Shown: positions 24,518 through 36,119, numbered from the stretch's first letter. The stretch is DNA of 64,000 nucleotides from Aminobacter aganoensis (GCF_014206975.1 NZ_JACHOU010000002.1:1-64000); one strand, 5' to 3'. The notes: generated from the sequence alone by a model not told the origin. A program made the numbers and translations.

Positions 24518-25786
24518 TCAGCACCCCATTTCCTGCCGCTGCCGCCGCAGATGCTCCGGCAAGTCGGCATAGACGCCCCGGAATATCTCGGCGGGCGAGA
24601 TCGGCTGCGGATCGACAAAGGTGCCGTGGGCCTCGACCGCCTTCTGGATAGCGGTGACCTCGTCGAGAATCTCGGCTTCGGCCTGCACATGGCGTTCTTC
24701 CGACCAGTCGCCACGGACGATCAGGTGGGCCTTCAATCGCTCGACCGGATCGCCGAGGGGCCAGGCTTGCGCCTCGTCCTTCGGCCGGTAGGCCGTTGGA
24801 TCATCCGAGGTCGAGTGAGCGGCGACGCGGTAAGTAAACCATTCGATCAAGACCGGACCGAATCCTTGACGGGCGCGGTCGATCGCCCAGCGCGACACGG
24901 CGGCCACCGCCAGGTAGTCATTGCCATCCACGCGCAAAGCCGGAATGCCGTAACCAAGTGCGCGCGCCGCATAGGTTTCGCTCTTGCCGGCCGCAGTTCC
25001 GGTATATGTCGAAATGGCCCATTGGTTGTTCACGACATTCAGAACGACGGGCGGCAGGTAGACCGAAGCGGACAACAGCGCACTGTGGAAGTCGTTGGAG
25101 GCGGTCGCCCCGTCGCCGATCCAGCCGGCCGCAATCTTGCCGTTGCCACGCAGGGCGCCGGCCATGGCCCAGCCCACCGCCTGCACATACTGCGTGCCCA
25201 GATTGCCTGAAATCGAGAAGAAGCCATAGTCGCGCGCCGAATGCATGATCGGCAGTTGGCGCCCCTTCAGAGGGTCGAGGTCGTTCGAGTACAGCTGCCC
25301 CATCAGCGATTCCAGCGGATAGTCCGCTGCGATCAGCAATGTTTGCTGGCGATAGGTGGGGAAGTTCATGTCCCCCCGTTCCAGCTGACGCTGAAAACCG
25401 CAGCCTATCGCCTCCTCTCCGGTGCATTGCAGGTAGAACGAGGTCTTGCCCTGACGTTGCGCATTCAGCATCCGCCGATCGACGGCGCGCATCTTCAGCA
25501 TGTCGCGCAGGCCAAGCCGCAGTTGTTCGGCCGAAACGTCCCCCAGGTATTCCGCCCAGGGTCCAACGGCCCGGCTGTTTTCGTCCAGCACCCGGACCAT
25601 GCCGACCGCAAAGGACCGGGCATCTTGAGCCTCGATGTCAAGGGGAGGCACGGGCAAGGCACCGGCCGGCGGCACGACAATGTTGGAAAAATCCGGCGGT
25701 TGGTCAGGACGCGCGGGCGGGCGCGGAAAACTGAGTTTTGCCGCGGTTATTTCGCGCCGCGCTGCCGGCAAGACAACAGGTTGCAT
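24518..25786 (-). CDS. bkdA1: Branched-chain keto-acid dehydrogenase E1 alpha
   Basis: A 422-residue subunit holding the thiamine diphosphate motif GDGATASNDFHSAL followed by NNQWAIST. The extended N terminus of about 60 residues before the catalytic fold is typical of BkdA1 proteins. The substrate loop YRVAAHSTSDD carries the phosphorylation-loop region seen in mitochondrial homologues. ATG 25786 with a G-rich GGGGAGAGG directly upstream is preferred; ATG 25798 is possible. It is the first gene of the catabolic operon and is divergent from bkdR. Confidence 0.9.
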   Translation of the reverse strand: MQPVVLPAARREITAAKLSFPRPPARPDQPPDFSNIVVPPAGALPVPPLDIEAQDARSFAVGMVRVLDENSRAVGPWAEYLGDVSAEQLRLGLRDMLKMRAVDRRMLNAQRQGKTSFYLQCTGEEAIGCGFQRQLERGDMNFPTYRQQTLLIAADYPLESLMGQLYSNDLDPLKGRQLPIMHSARDYGFFSISGNLGTQYVQAVGWAMAGALRGNGKIAAGWIGDGATASNDFHSALLSASVYLPPVVLNVVNNQWAISTYTGTAAGKSETYAARALGYGIPALRVDGNDYLAVAAVSRWAIDRARQGFGPVLIEWFTYRVAAHSTSDDPTAYRPKDEAQAWPLGDPVERLKAHLIVRGDWSEERHVQAEAEILDEVTAIQKAVEAHGTFVDPQPISPAEIFRGVYADLPEHLRRQRQEMGC

Positions 25787-25916
25787 CCTCTCCCCCATCG
25801 AACATCTGTCACGACGTCTTCTAGACTGAGGCCGCGCATATGTTTTGCCTTCTTCCTCCGAATTCTGCTACTTTGTGCATTTATGATCTTCATTTATAGG
25901 AAAAATTGGCTGAACC

Positions 25917-26378
25917 ATGCACACTGTCGATGAGACGGACTTGCGCATCCTTCGAGCGATGCAAAGCGACGGAAACCTGACCGTGACCGAGATCGCCGAA
26001 CGGGCTGGCATCTCGCAATCCCCATGCTCGCGCCGGATCGCCATCCTCCAGGAAAAAGGGGTCGTCAAAGGCAAGCAGACCCTCCTCGATGCCAAGAAGC
26101 TGGGCTTCGACACGCTGGTCATCGTGAGGATCAAGCTCCAAGGGCACGACGCCACGCTTCTCGAAGCGTTCAAGAAAGCCGTGCGGAGCATTCCCGAGAT
26201 CCAGATTGCGCTTCTGGTTCTTGGAGATTTCGACTTCTACCTGAGGATCGTGGTGCGAGACATCGAGCACTATCAACGACTTCTGCAGGGTAAGCTCGTA
26301 TCGCTGCCCGGGGTCCGGGAGATGCAAAGCTCCGTCATCCTTGAAGTCGTCAAGGACTCGGCTGCCTTGCCGTTCTAG
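25917..26378 (+). CDS. bkdR: Lrp/AsnC-family regulator of the bkd operon
   Basis: A 153-residue regulator with an AsnC-type helix-turn-helix (LTVTEIAERAGISQSPCSRR, residues about 21-40) and a C-terminal RAM ligand-binding domain. Divergence from bkdA1 across an AT-rich 130-base gap matches BkdR of Pseudomonas, an Lrp-like activator that responds to branched-chain amino acids. The role is inferred from that arrangement. After its stop there are 162 bases to the next gene with nothing recognisable. Confidence 0.88.
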   Translation: MHTVDETDLRILRAMQSDGNLTVTEIAERAGISQSPCSRRIAILQEKGVVKGKQTLLDAKKLGFDTLVIVRIKLQGHDATLLEAFKKAVRSIPEIQIALLVLGDFDFYLRIVVRDIEHYQRLLQGKLVSLPGVREMQSSVILEVVKDSAALPF

Positions 26379-26540
26379 CAGGCCGCCGACCTTCTATCTT
26401 GCCACGGCCGAATGCCGGGTCCGAGAGGCCGGGCGGTCGCCCCTCACGACGCCGGCTCGACTTCTAAAGCAAACCCAGCCAGCGCGGCGAGCGGCAGTTC
26501 GGCCTTCCAGTCTTGCCGTTCATCGTCGTTCTCCCTCGTC

Positions 26541-27860
26541 TCAGGCCTCGTGTCGGTTCCTGAAAATCTCGTAGGCAAAGCGCGCCCTCACCCCGATATC
26601 GAGCAGGGGCCGAGGCGGAACGGGCGCCGGGGTGCCGAGGCTGATCATGTCCGCAATCAGGGGATCATCCTCGCCAAGCGCCATTGCCGCGGCGAGCCGG
26701 CCGCTGATCGTGCCCTTGGCGACGCCGACGGCGTTCTGGCAGACCGCGCTCCAGACATTCGGAGCAACCTGTCCGAAGCCCGGTGCGCCATTGCGCGAAA
26801 GGCAGATATAGCCAGTCCACGTACGCTCCATGGTGACGCCCTTGAGCATCGGAAAGCGATCGTCGAAGAGGCGTTGATGTTCGGCTCCGACCCTTGCCCG
26901 GCGCTCGTCGGACTGGCGCAGGCTCGGGCAGAAATGGATATTCTGCCGGATCAGGATGCGATGATCGTTGGTGTAGCGCATGGTAATGCCCGCAAAGGCA
27001 TTTGCCGGCGTCGAGCCCCAGGGCGCGATGTTCCCCAGAGCGGCCTGTTCAGCCGCAGTCAGGCGGCGCGACAGGCTTGCATGGGCTGCGAAATTCAACA
27101 GCCTGCCCTTCCAGAATCCGAAGCGCATAGCCAGTCCGTTGACGGCAAGGATGACCTTTTGGGCGCGCACCGAGCCGTGCGCGGTCTTCAGGCTGATCGT
27201 CGTGCCTAAATCGGCCTCGAGCACGGGGCAGTTCTCGTAAAGAGTGACATTCTCGGGCAGGTTCTCACCCAGCCCCCGGTTGATCGCCGCGGGATTGAGA
27301 AGCGCGGTTCCCGGCGTATAAACCGACGCCACGAAATGGCTGGTGCCCAGTCGCTTGGCGGTCTTCCCGGCGTCGAGCCATTCATACGGCTCGTTCAGCC
27401 GCTTCAATTCCTCGACAGTGGGCAGCAGAATTTCCTCTGCGCCGCGCTCCGAACTTGCCGTGTGGTATTTGCCTTGCTCGCTCCAGTCGCACTCGATGCC
27501 ATGACGCTGCACGCTGTCGCGCAGCGAAGCGATCCCCGCTCTCGCAAGCCGCATGTAGGCCTTGCCCTTGGCAAGTTCTTCGAGAGACGAGCCCACATTG
27601 TGCGGGAGATCGATGGCAAAGCCCGAATTCCGGCCTGAAGCGCCCTCGCCCAGTTCCTGCGCGTCGAAGACCACGATCTTCGCATGTGGCCTGAGCTCAC
27701 CCAGACGCCGCGCCGCGCCCAATCCAGCATAGCCCGCGCCGATCACCACGAAGTCCGCAACGATGTCGCCGGACAGCGACGGCTTGGCTTGGCGCGAAGG
27801 CAAAAGGGCGCTCCAGCCATTCGTGCGGTCGTCCTTGGGAAGCAATGTGATCCGGGTCAT
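26541..27860 (-). CDS. FAD-dependent amine/amino-acid oxidoreductase (DAO family)
   Basis: A 439-residue flavoprotein of the D-amino-acid/glycine oxidase superfamily. The FAD-binding motif VVIGAGYAGLGAARRL is at about 35-50, with Glu/Asp-containing VVFDAQELGEGASGRNSG after it. This pattern is close to PuuB-type gamma-glutamylputrescine oxidases, and a C-terminal GYICLSRNGAPGFG segment also fits. The enzyme would oxidise an amine or amino acid with release of an imine and reduced flavin; the substrate is unknown. ATG 27860 overlaps the cupin stop (ATGA), so the two genes form one operon. Confidence 0.82.
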   Translation of the reverse strand: MTRITLLPKDDRTNGWSALLPSRQAKPSLSGDIVADFVVIGAGYAGLGAARRLGELRPHAKIVVFDAQELGEGASGRNSGFAIDLPHNVGSSLEELAKGKAYMRLARAGIASLRDSVQRHGIECDWSEQGKYHTASSERGAEEILLPTVEELKRLNEPYEWLDAGKTAKRLGTSHFVASVYTPGTALLNPAAINRGLGENLPENVTLYENCPVLEADLGTTISLKTAHGSVRAQKVILAVNGLAMRFGFWKGRLLNFAAHASLSRRLTAAEQAALGNIAPWGSTPANAFAGITMRYTNDHRILIRQNIHFCPSLRQSDERRARVGAEHQRLFDDRFPMLKGVTMERTWTGYICLSRNGAPGFGQVAPNVWSAVCQNAVGVAKGTISGRLAAAMALGEDDPLIADMISLGTPAPVPPRPLLDIGVRARFAYEIFRNRHEA

Positions 27861-28225
27861 GCGGCAGTAGCCGCATTGACCCAGCTCGCGGGCTGCAGGC
27901 TGTAAAAAACGAGAGCACTCGCCGCGAGGTAACGCACCCGCGTTCCGGCCGGCAGCCAGATCGTGTCTATCGGCCCGGCGTCGAGCCGGCCCTGTGGGGT
28001 CTCGACCGCAAACTTCCCGGAAATGACCAGGATCAGCTCGTCGTATTGGACTTGCCAAGGGATATCCGCATCGCGAAATCGGGCAAAGCCGCCAGAAAGC
28101 TCGCTGCGATCGGCGAGGCCGGCGACTTCCACGACATCGGCCATTTCAGGATAGGCGAAGCGAGGCTGAAAGCTGAGGTCGGCAAAACGGTTCAGGCGCG
28201 CGGGCGCCTTGTCGATATCCGTCAT
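27857..28225 (-). CDS. Small cupin protein (EutQ-like)
   Basis: A 122-residue single-domain cupin. It resembles EutQ-type cupins of ethanolamine/amine pathways (YDELILVISGKFAVE, then DTIWLPAGTRVRY). The start at 28225 has a GGGGGAAGAG region upstream. It is the first gene of the operon with the oxidoreductase and diverges from the broken TetR gene. The function is unproven; a product-binding or isomerase role in the same amine pathway is plausible. Confidence 0.75.
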   Translation of the reverse strand: MTDIDKAPARLNRFADLSFQPRFAYPEMADVVEVAGLADRSELSGGFARFRDADIPWQVQYDELILVISGKFAVETPQGRLDAGPIDTIWLPAGTRVRYLAASALVFYSLQPASWVNAATAA

Positions 28226-28283
28226 CTTTCTCTTCCCCCTGCCATGCCGTCTGTTGTGGTGCAGACAGAAATCGCACATGCCC

Positions 28284-28332
28284 GTACAGATGTGTACTGA
28301 ACCATACAACTATTTATGTACATATATGTACA
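28284..28332. promoter_or_regulatory. Pair of GTACA-N4-TGTAC operators
   Basis: Two dyads of the same design lie between the cupin and TetR starts: GTACAgatgTGTAC (28284-28297) and GTACAtataTGTAC (28318-28331, extended by one pair to 28317-28332). Their starts are 34 bases apart, about three helical turns. The identical arms and the divergent location make them strong candidates for the TetR protein's sites. Confidence 0.7.
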
Positions 28333-28342
28333 GATCAGTCAA

Positions 28343-29062
28343 ATGAAAAAGCGCCAGGTGATTGAGCGTGTCAGCAGCCAGGCTGAGGAGGACCGCGCCC
28401 AGCCCCGGCTGACGCGGGCGGATTGGCTGGAAAAGGCGCTGGAGGTGCTGATCGAAAGCGGCGTCGATGCAGTGAGGATCACCAGGCTGGCGGAGCTGCT
28501 TGGGGTCACGCGCGGCAGCTTCTACTGGCACTTCGAGGACCGGAATGAACTGCTCGAGGCCATGCTCGACGTCTGGGAGCAATCAAATACGGCGAGCATC
28601 ATCCGTGCGGCGACATTGCCGCACACGCTTCAGGACCGCATCCTGCCTCTGTTCATGTGCTGGCTCGATCCCGAGCTCTTCGATCCGTTACTCGATTTTG
28701 CGGTGCGCGACTGGGCACGTGGCGATGCCAGGCTTCAGGCGATCATCGCGACGTCGAACCAGCAGCGGATGGAGGCCCTGGTTGCGACATTCGCAGCCCA
28801 CGGCTTTCCCCAGCAGCAAGCCGTCATTCGCGCCCACAACATCTACTACATACAAATGGGATACTAAGCGTTGAATGTTCGCGAGCCGCTGGCGGATCGG
28901 CTCGCCTACGTTGCGACCTATTTCGAAACGTACACGGATGAAAAACTGGACTCACTGGCAGAGGCGGAATTCCGCAAAAAAGTCATCGGGCGAAAGGACC
29001 GGGAAGGCGACAGCATTCCAGACAAGAGCAACGACGGGCCAGATACTGCCTCTTCCCAGTGA
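28343..29062 (+). pseudogene. TetR-family regulator interrupted by an in-frame stop
   Basis: From ATG 28343 (or 28316) a TetR protein reads through the helix-turn-helix (LAELLGVTRGSFYWHFEDRN) and most of the ligand domain to YYIQMGY, then meets TAA at 28865-28867. In the same frame the sequence continues ALNVREPLADRLAYVATYFETYT for another 64 codons to 29062, and this reads as the normal C-terminal helices of such regulators. The simplest explanation is a Tyr codon (TAC/TAT) mutated to TAA. The truncated protein (about 174 residues) lacks the last helices used for dimerisation, so it is probably inactive unless the stop is read through or a sequencing error is present. Confidence 0.75.
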
Positions 29063-29115
29063 CCAAAACTGGCCCGTTCGCGGCAGCCTGGTGCTCGTCA
29101 CTCCGCCGCGCCTCG

Positions 29116-30915
<1,800 letters not shown>

Positions 30916-31243
30916 CGGCTGCAGCAAGGAGAATCATGGAGAGGTCCTTCATAGCAGCTTCGCCCGGCTAGCGATCACTGATGCACAGTTTTGCGAATCT
31001 CCGGACCATAACGGCCTTGCTTGAAAGCCCGAGTCGGCCAGCCTTACAGGTCGATCCAAGCACGCGCAGACGCCAACCGCGCGGCTTCCTGCTTCGTTGA
31101 TCGCGCCCAACCATGGACAAGCTGGCGATTATCGCGAGGTACCCAAGTTCATGGCACCACCTCGGGCTTTGGCAATTGTCATGACCGCCATCGATGGTTA
31201 GTGAGGTAGGGAGCCGAGCGACAAAGGGAGAGCCGAGATACTG
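30916..31243. other. Intergenic region without a recognisable gene
   Basis: The divergent gap between recQ and the mrp operon, 328 bases. A 62-codon frame from a TTG at 31021 has no ribosome-binding site and no family resemblance, and I reject it. A GGGAGAG about 11 bases before mrpAB is its likely ribosome-binding site. No tRNA or clear promoter was seen. Confidence 0.5.
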
Positions 31244-34141
31244 ATGCCAGACAACAGCTTGCTGACGTTACTTATTGTGCTGCCATTCCTCGGAAGCCTG
31301 GTAACCGTCATGCTGGCATCAACGTCGCGAAACCTTGCCGGCGGCATTGCCGGCGCAGTGGCGCTTGCCTGTCATCTGCTGGCCTGGCTGCTCTATGTTC
31401 CGGTCCGGGACAACGAGGTGGTCCGCGCGGTGTTCGAATGGGTGCCCAGCCTCGGCCTGACCGTGTCGCTGCGGCTGGACGGCTTCGCCTGGCTGTTCGC
31501 GCTGCTGGTCAGCGGGATCGGGGTGCTCGTCGTCCTCTACGCCCGCTACTACATGTCGGCGGAAGATCCGGTGCCGCGCTTCTTCGCCTTCTTCCAGGCC
31601 TTCATGGGAGCGATGCTCGGCATCGTCGTCTCGGGCAACCTGATCCTGCTGGTCGTGTTCTGGGAGCTGACCAGCGTCACCTCCTTCCTGCTCATCGGCT
31701 ACTGGCACCACAACCAGGCGGCGCGCGACGGCGCCCGCATGTCGCTGACCGTCACCGCGATCGGCGGGCTCGGCCTGCTGGCCGGCGTGATGGTGATCGG
31801 GCACATCGTCGGCAGCTACGACCTCGACCGGGTGCTGGCATCGGGCGACCTGATCCGCGCCCACCCGCTCTACGTTCCGGCGTTGCTGCTGGTGCTGCTG
31901 GGAGCGCTGACCAAGAGCGCCCAGTTTCCGTTTCACTTCTGGCTGCCCAACGCGATGGCCGCGCCGACACCGGTCTCCGCCTACCTGCATTCGGCCACCA
32001 TGGTGAAGGCAGGCGTGTTCCTGATGGCGCGGCTCTGGCCGGTGCTGTCGGGCACGCCGGAATGGTTCATGATCGTCGGCCTGGCCGGCATGGCCTCGCT
32101 CGTCTTCGGCGCCTATCTCGCCATGTTCCAGCAGGATTTGAAGGGTCTGCTCGCCTATTCGACGATCAGCCATCTCGGGCTAATCACCCTGCTTCTCAGC
32201 CTCGGCAGCCCGCTCGGACTGGTCGCCGCCATCTTCCACATGATGAACCATGCCACCTTCAAGGCATCGCTGTTCATGGCGGCAGGCATCATCGACCACG
32301 AGACCGGCACGCGCGACCTCAGGAAGCTGAGCGGACTGTTCCGCTTCATGCCGATCACCGGAACGCTCGTCATGGTGGCGAGTGCCGCCATGGCCGGCGT
32401 GCCGTTGCTCAACGGCTTCCTGTCGAAGGAGATGTTCTTCGCCGAGGCCGTGGCGACGCACGCCGATTCCTGGCTCGACAGGGTGGCGCCCTATGCCGCC
32501 GTGCTGGCCAGCGCGCTGGCTGTCACCTATTCGATGCGCCTGATCCACTCGATCTTCCTCGGCGCCCCGCCCGAGAGCTTTCCGCGCGAACCGCACGAAC
32601 CGCCGTTCTTCATGCGCCTGCCGGTGACGCTGCTGGTGTTCGCCTGCCTGGTGGTCGGCATCGTTCCCGGGCTGACGATCGGTCCATACCTGCACATCGC
32701 AATCACCTCGGTGCTGGGCGCCGCGACGCCGGAATACAGCCTCGCGGTCTGGCATGGCTTTACCGTGCCGCTGGTCATGAGCCTGATCGCGCTGGTCGGC
32801 GGCGCCCTGCTCTATCTTGCCATCGGCAACTATCTCGAGCGCTCCGAAGGGGCGTTCCTGCTGCGCCGCTTCCAGGCCCAGCGCATGTTCGAACAGGTCA
32901 TGGTCACCGTCTCCTGGCGGTGGGCCCGTTTCATCGAAACCAATCTCGGCACACGGCGCCTGCAGCCGCAGTTGCGCCTGCTGGTGTTCGTGGCATTCGC
33001 CGCGGCCCTGCTCTCCCTGTTCGGCAGCGATATCGGGCTGGCACCGGTGCAGCTCGCCGGCACTGACTGGGTTTTCACTGGCATGTGGGCCGTCGGCGTG
33101 ACCTGCGCCATTGCCGCCGCGCACCAGGCCAAGTTCCATCGCCTGGCAGCGCTTGCCCTGCTTGGCGGTACGGGCCTGATCACCTGCATGACCTTCGTCT
33201 GGCTGTCGGCCCCCGACCTCGCGGTCACGCAGCTGGTCGTCGAGATCGTGACGACCGTTCTGATCCTGCTTGGCCTGCGCTGGCTGCCCAAGCGCTCCCA
33301 GGCGCTCACCGAACCGCTGGGGGCGATGGCGCGCGTGCGCCGGCTGCGCGACCTTGCGATGGCGATTGCCGCGGGCGTGGGCATGACCGTCATCGCCTAT
33401 GCGGTGATGACCCGCCCGGCGCCCGAGACGATCGCCGACTTCTTCCTCGAGAAGGCCTACAGCGAGGGCGGCGGGCGAAACGTGGTCAACGTCATCCTCG
33501 TCGACTTCCGCGGCTTCGACACGCTCGGCGAAATCACCGTGCTCGGCATCGTGGCGCTTACGGTGTTTGCGCTTCTGCGCCGGTTCCGGCCAGCGCCCGA
33601 CAGCGTCGAGCGGCCAGAGCAACAGCGTATCCAGCGCGCCTATGACGAGGCGCAACCGGACCGCCAGCCCGGCGCGACCGCCGCCGACTACCTGTTCGTG
33701 CCGTCGGTGATCATGCAGTGGATGTTCCCCGTCATCATCATGTTCTCGGCCTATCTGTTCCTGCGCGGCCACGATTCACCCGGCGGAGGCTTTGCCGCCG
33801 GCGTGGCAATGGCCGCCGGCTTCATCCTGCAATACATGGCGGCGGGCACCATCTGGGTGGAAGACAGGCTGCGCATCCTGCCGGTGACCTGGATCGGCGG
33901 CGGCCTGCTCGTGGCCTTGTCGACAGGGATCGGTGCCTGGGTGTTCGGCAAGCCGTTCCTGACCTCGTACGCGCAGTATGTCGACCTGCCTCTCATCGGC
34001 AAAATACCGCTGGCGACAGCCGCCCTGTTCGACCTCGGCGTGCTGACGCTGGTCGTCGGAGCGACCGTCTTGATGCTCATTGCGCTTGCCCACCAATCGG
34101 TCCGCAGGTTGCGGGCCGCGCGCAGCGAGGAGCAGTCATGA
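31244..34141 (+). CDS. mrpA: Fused MrpA-MrpB subunit of Mrp cation/proton antiporter
   Basis: A 965-residue inner-membrane protein, the largest subunit of the multi-subunit Na+(K+)/H+ antiporter related to complex I NuoL. Residues 1 to about 770 are MrpA: NuoL-like core with an ion-channel Glu region (VFWELTSVTSF), Lys positions in the antiporter fold (LTKSAQFPFHFWLPNAM), and the MrpA C-terminal extension. About residue 820 onward is MrpB (FLRGHDSPGGGFAAGV). Fusion of A and B in one chain is the PhaAB arrangement of rhizobia. It overlaps mrpC by four bases and heads a six-gene operon for pH and cation homeostasis. Confidence 0.94.
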   Translation: MPDNSLLTLLIVLPFLGSLVTVMLASTSRNLAGGIAGAVALACHLLAWLLYVPVRDNEVVRAVFEWVPSLGLTVSLRLDGFAWLFALLVSGIGVLVVLYARYYMSAEDPVPRFFAFFQAFMGAMLGIVVSGNLILLVVFWELTSVTSFLLIGYWHHNQAARDGARMSLTVTAIGGLGLLAGVMVIGHIVGSYDLDRVLASGDLIRAHPLYVPALLLVLLGALTKSAQFPFHFWLPNAMAAPTPVSAYLHSATMVKAGVFLMARLWPVLSGTPEWFMIVGLAGMASLVFGAYLAMFQQDLKGLLAYSTISHLGLITLLLSLGSPLGLVAAIFHMMNHATFKASLFMAAGIIDHETGTRDLRKLSGLFRFMPITGTLVMVASAAMAGVPLLNGFLSKEMFFAEAVATHADSWLDRVAPYAAVLASALAVTYSMRLIHSIFLGAPPESFPREPHEPPFFMRLPVTLLVFACLVVGIVPGLTIGPYLHIAITSVLGAATPEYSLAVWHGFTVPLVMSLIALVGGALLYLAIGNYLERSEGAFLLRRFQAQRMFEQVMVTVSWRWARFIETNLGTRRLQPQLRLLVFVAFAAALLSLFGSDIGLAPVQLAGTDWVFTGMWAVGVTCAIAAAHQAKFHRLAALALLGGTGLITCMTFVWLSAPDLAVTQLVVEIVTTVLILLGLRWLPKRSQALTEPLGAMARVRRLRDLAMAIAAGVGMTVIAYAVMTRPAPETIADFFLEKAYSEGGGRNVVNVILVDFRGFDTLGEITVLGIVALTVFALLRRFRPAPDSVERPEQQRIQRAYDEAQPDRQPGATAADYLFVPSVIMQWMFPVIIMFSAYLFLRGHDSPGGGFAAGVAMAAGFILQYMAAGTIWVEDRLRILPVTWIGGGLLVALSTGIGAWVFGKPFLTSYAQYVDLPLIGKIPLATAALFDLGVLTLVVGATVLMLIALAHQSVRRLRAARSEEQS

Positions 34142-34479
34142 TGGAACTGACGCTGGCCATCGCCATCGGCTGCTTGACGGGATCTGGTGTCTGGCTGCTG
34201 CTGCGCCCGCGCACCTACCAGGTGGTCATCGGACTGTCGCTGTTGTCCTATGCGGTCAACCTCTTCATCTTCAGCATGGGCAGGCTCCGCGTCGGAGCCG
34301 CACCCGTGCTGGAGGGCGCCGGAACTGTCAACCCGGCGGACTACGCGGACCCGATCCCGCAAGCCCTGGTGCTGACCGCGATCGTAATCGGCTTTGCCAC
34401 CACGGCGCTGTTCCTCGTCGTGCTGCTCGCCGCGCGCGGCTTGACCAGCAGCGACCATGTCGACGGGCGGGAGCCATGA
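34138..34479 (+). CDS. mrpC: Mrp antiporter subunit C (NuoK-like)
   Basis: A 113-residue three-helix membrane subunit homologous to NuoK. The typical C-subunit segments YQVVIGLSLLSYAVNLFIF and DPIPQALVLTAIVIG are present. Starts at ATG 34138 (ATGA overlap with mrpAB) or the adjacent ATG 34141. Confidence 0.93.
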   Translation: MMELTLAIAIGCLTGSGVWLLLRPRTYQVVIGLSLLSYAVNLFIFSMGRLRVGAAPVLEGAGTVNPADYADPIPQALVLTAIVIGFATTALFLVVLLAARGLTSSDHVDGREP

Positions 34480-36119
34480 TGGGTTTCTCGCAGCACCTGC
34501 TGATCCTGCCGATCCTGCTGCCGATGGCGGCGGGAGCAATCCTGCTGTTGATCGAGGAGCGTCGCCACGGCGTGAAGGCCGGCATCAACATCGTCGCCAC
34601 TGCCCTACTCCTGGTCCTGGCCTGTGGACTGCTCCGCCTCGCCGACACCGGCGATGCGGCAGGTGACGCCATGACACACACCTATCGGCTGGGCGATTGG
34701 GCTCCGCCGTTCGGCATCGTTCTGGTCCTCGACCGGCTGTCGGCCCTGATGCTGGTGCTGGCCTCCGTGCTCGCTGCCGCGGCGCTGGTCTTCTCGCTGG
34801 CGCGCTGGCACAAGGCGGGACCTCATTTCCACACGCTGTTCCAGTTCCTGCTGATGGGCGTGAACGGGGCCTTCCTGACCGGCGACCTGTTCAACCTCTT
34901 CGTCTTCTTCGAGGTCCTGCTGGCGGCATCCTATGGCCTGATGCTGCACGGTTCAGGCACCTTTCGGGTCCGTGCCGGCCTGCACTACATCGCGATCAAC
35001 CTTGCCGCATCGCTGCTGTTCCTGATCGGCGTCAGCCTGATCTACGGCGTGACCGGCACCCTGAACATGGCCGACCTCGCCACGCGCATCCCCGATGTGG
35101 CAGCCGAGAACCAGGCCCTGCTTGCGGCCGGTGCGGCCATTCTCGGCATCGCGTTCCTCGTCAAGGCCGGCATGTGGCCGCTGTGCTTCTGGCTTCCATC
35201 GGCCTACATGGCAGCCTCCGCGCCTGCTGCGGCGCTGTTTGCCATCCTGAGCAAGGTCGGATTCTACGTGCTGCTGCGGCTCACGCTGCTGCTGTTCGGC
35301 GAAGGTGCCGGCCCGCTTGCCGGCCTGGGCAGCCAGGTGTTGCTGATCGGGGGCATGGCAACGATCGCATTCGGCGCGTTCGGCGTGCTTGCCTCGCAGT
35401 CGCTGGGCCGGCTCGCAGGCTACAGCATCCTGGTGTCGTCCGGCACGCTGCTGGCCGCAGTCGGGCTTGGCGACCATGCCGTGGTCTCCGGTGCGATGTT
35501 CTACGTCGTCACGTCGACGCTCACCGTCAGTGCGCTGTTCCTGATGATCGAACTGGTTGAGCGGGCGCAGGAACCCGGGGCAAACCTGCTGACCGTAACC
35601 ATGGAGGCCTATGGCGACGACATCGAGCCCGAAGCGGAAGACGAGGAAGAAGTCGGCGTGGCGTTGCCGGGGGCGCTTGCCATCCTCGGCATTTGCTTTG
35701 GCTGCATCGGCCTGCTGCTCGCCGGCCTGCCGCCGCTGTCCGGCTTCATCGGCAAGTTCGCGCTGATCAATGCCATCTTCAATCCCGATGGTCTCGGATC
35801 CGCTACCGGCGGCCCGGACAGCATCGGCTGGATCCTGACGGCACTTCTGATCCTGTCGGGCCTGGCAGCCCTGCTCGCCATGATGCGAACCGGCATCCGC
35901 ACGTTCTGGGCGCCGCTGGAGGTCATCGTGCCCAGGGTCCTTGTGGTCGAGATCGTGCCGATCATCCTGCTCATCGGGCTTTGCTTCCTGCTGACGATCC
36001 AGGCCGGGACGGTCATGCGCTACACCGATGACGCGGCGCAGGCACTGCACGAACCGCGGTCCTACATCGAAGGCGTGCTACCCGGTCCTGGACAGACGAG
36101 CGGGGTGTCGACGCCATGA
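34476..36119 (+). CDS. mrpD: Mrp antiporter subunit D (NuoN/NuoM-like)
   Basis: A 547-residue antiporter-core subunit with about 14 membrane segments. The conserved Glu of the proton path lies in FVFFEVLLAASYGLM, and the Lys region is AFLVKAGMWPLCFWLP. An acidic loop, EAEDEEE, sits near residue 390. Four-base overlaps with mrpC and mrpE show translational coupling. Confidence 0.94.
   Translation: MMGFSQHLLILPILLPMAAGAILLLIEERRHGVKAGINIVATALLLVLACGLLRLADTGDAAGDAMTHTYRLGDWAPPFGIVLVLDRLSALMLVLASVLAAAALVFSLARWHKAGPHFHTLFQFLLMGVNGAFLTGDLFNLFVFFEVLLAASYGLMLHGSGTFRVRAGLHYIAINLAASLLFLIGVSLIYGVTGTLNMADLATRIPDVAAENQALLAAGAAILGIAFLVKAGMWPLCFWLPSAYMAASAPAAALFAILSKVGFYVLLRLTLLLFGEGAGPLAGLGSQVLLIGGMATIAFGAFGVLASQSLGRLAGYSILVSSGTLLAAVGLGDHAVVSGAMFYVVTSTLTVSALFLMIELVERAQEPGANLLTVTMEAYGDDIEPEAEDEEEVGVALPGALAILGICFGCIGLLLAGLPPLSGFIGKFALINAIFNPDGLGSATGGPDSIGWILTALLILSGLAALLAMMRTGIRTFWAPLEVIVPRVLVVEIVPIILLIGLCFLLTIQAGTVMRYTDDAAQALHEPRSYIEGVLPGPGQTSGVSTP

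Noticed and set aside
31021-31209. 62-codon frame between recQ and mrpAB
   Set aside because: TTG start, no ribosome-binding site, no recognisable similarity and no coding-type codon pattern.
32180-33772. 530-codon frame antisense to mrpAB
   Set aside because: Highly charged, low-complexity translation opposite a well-defined membrane protein.
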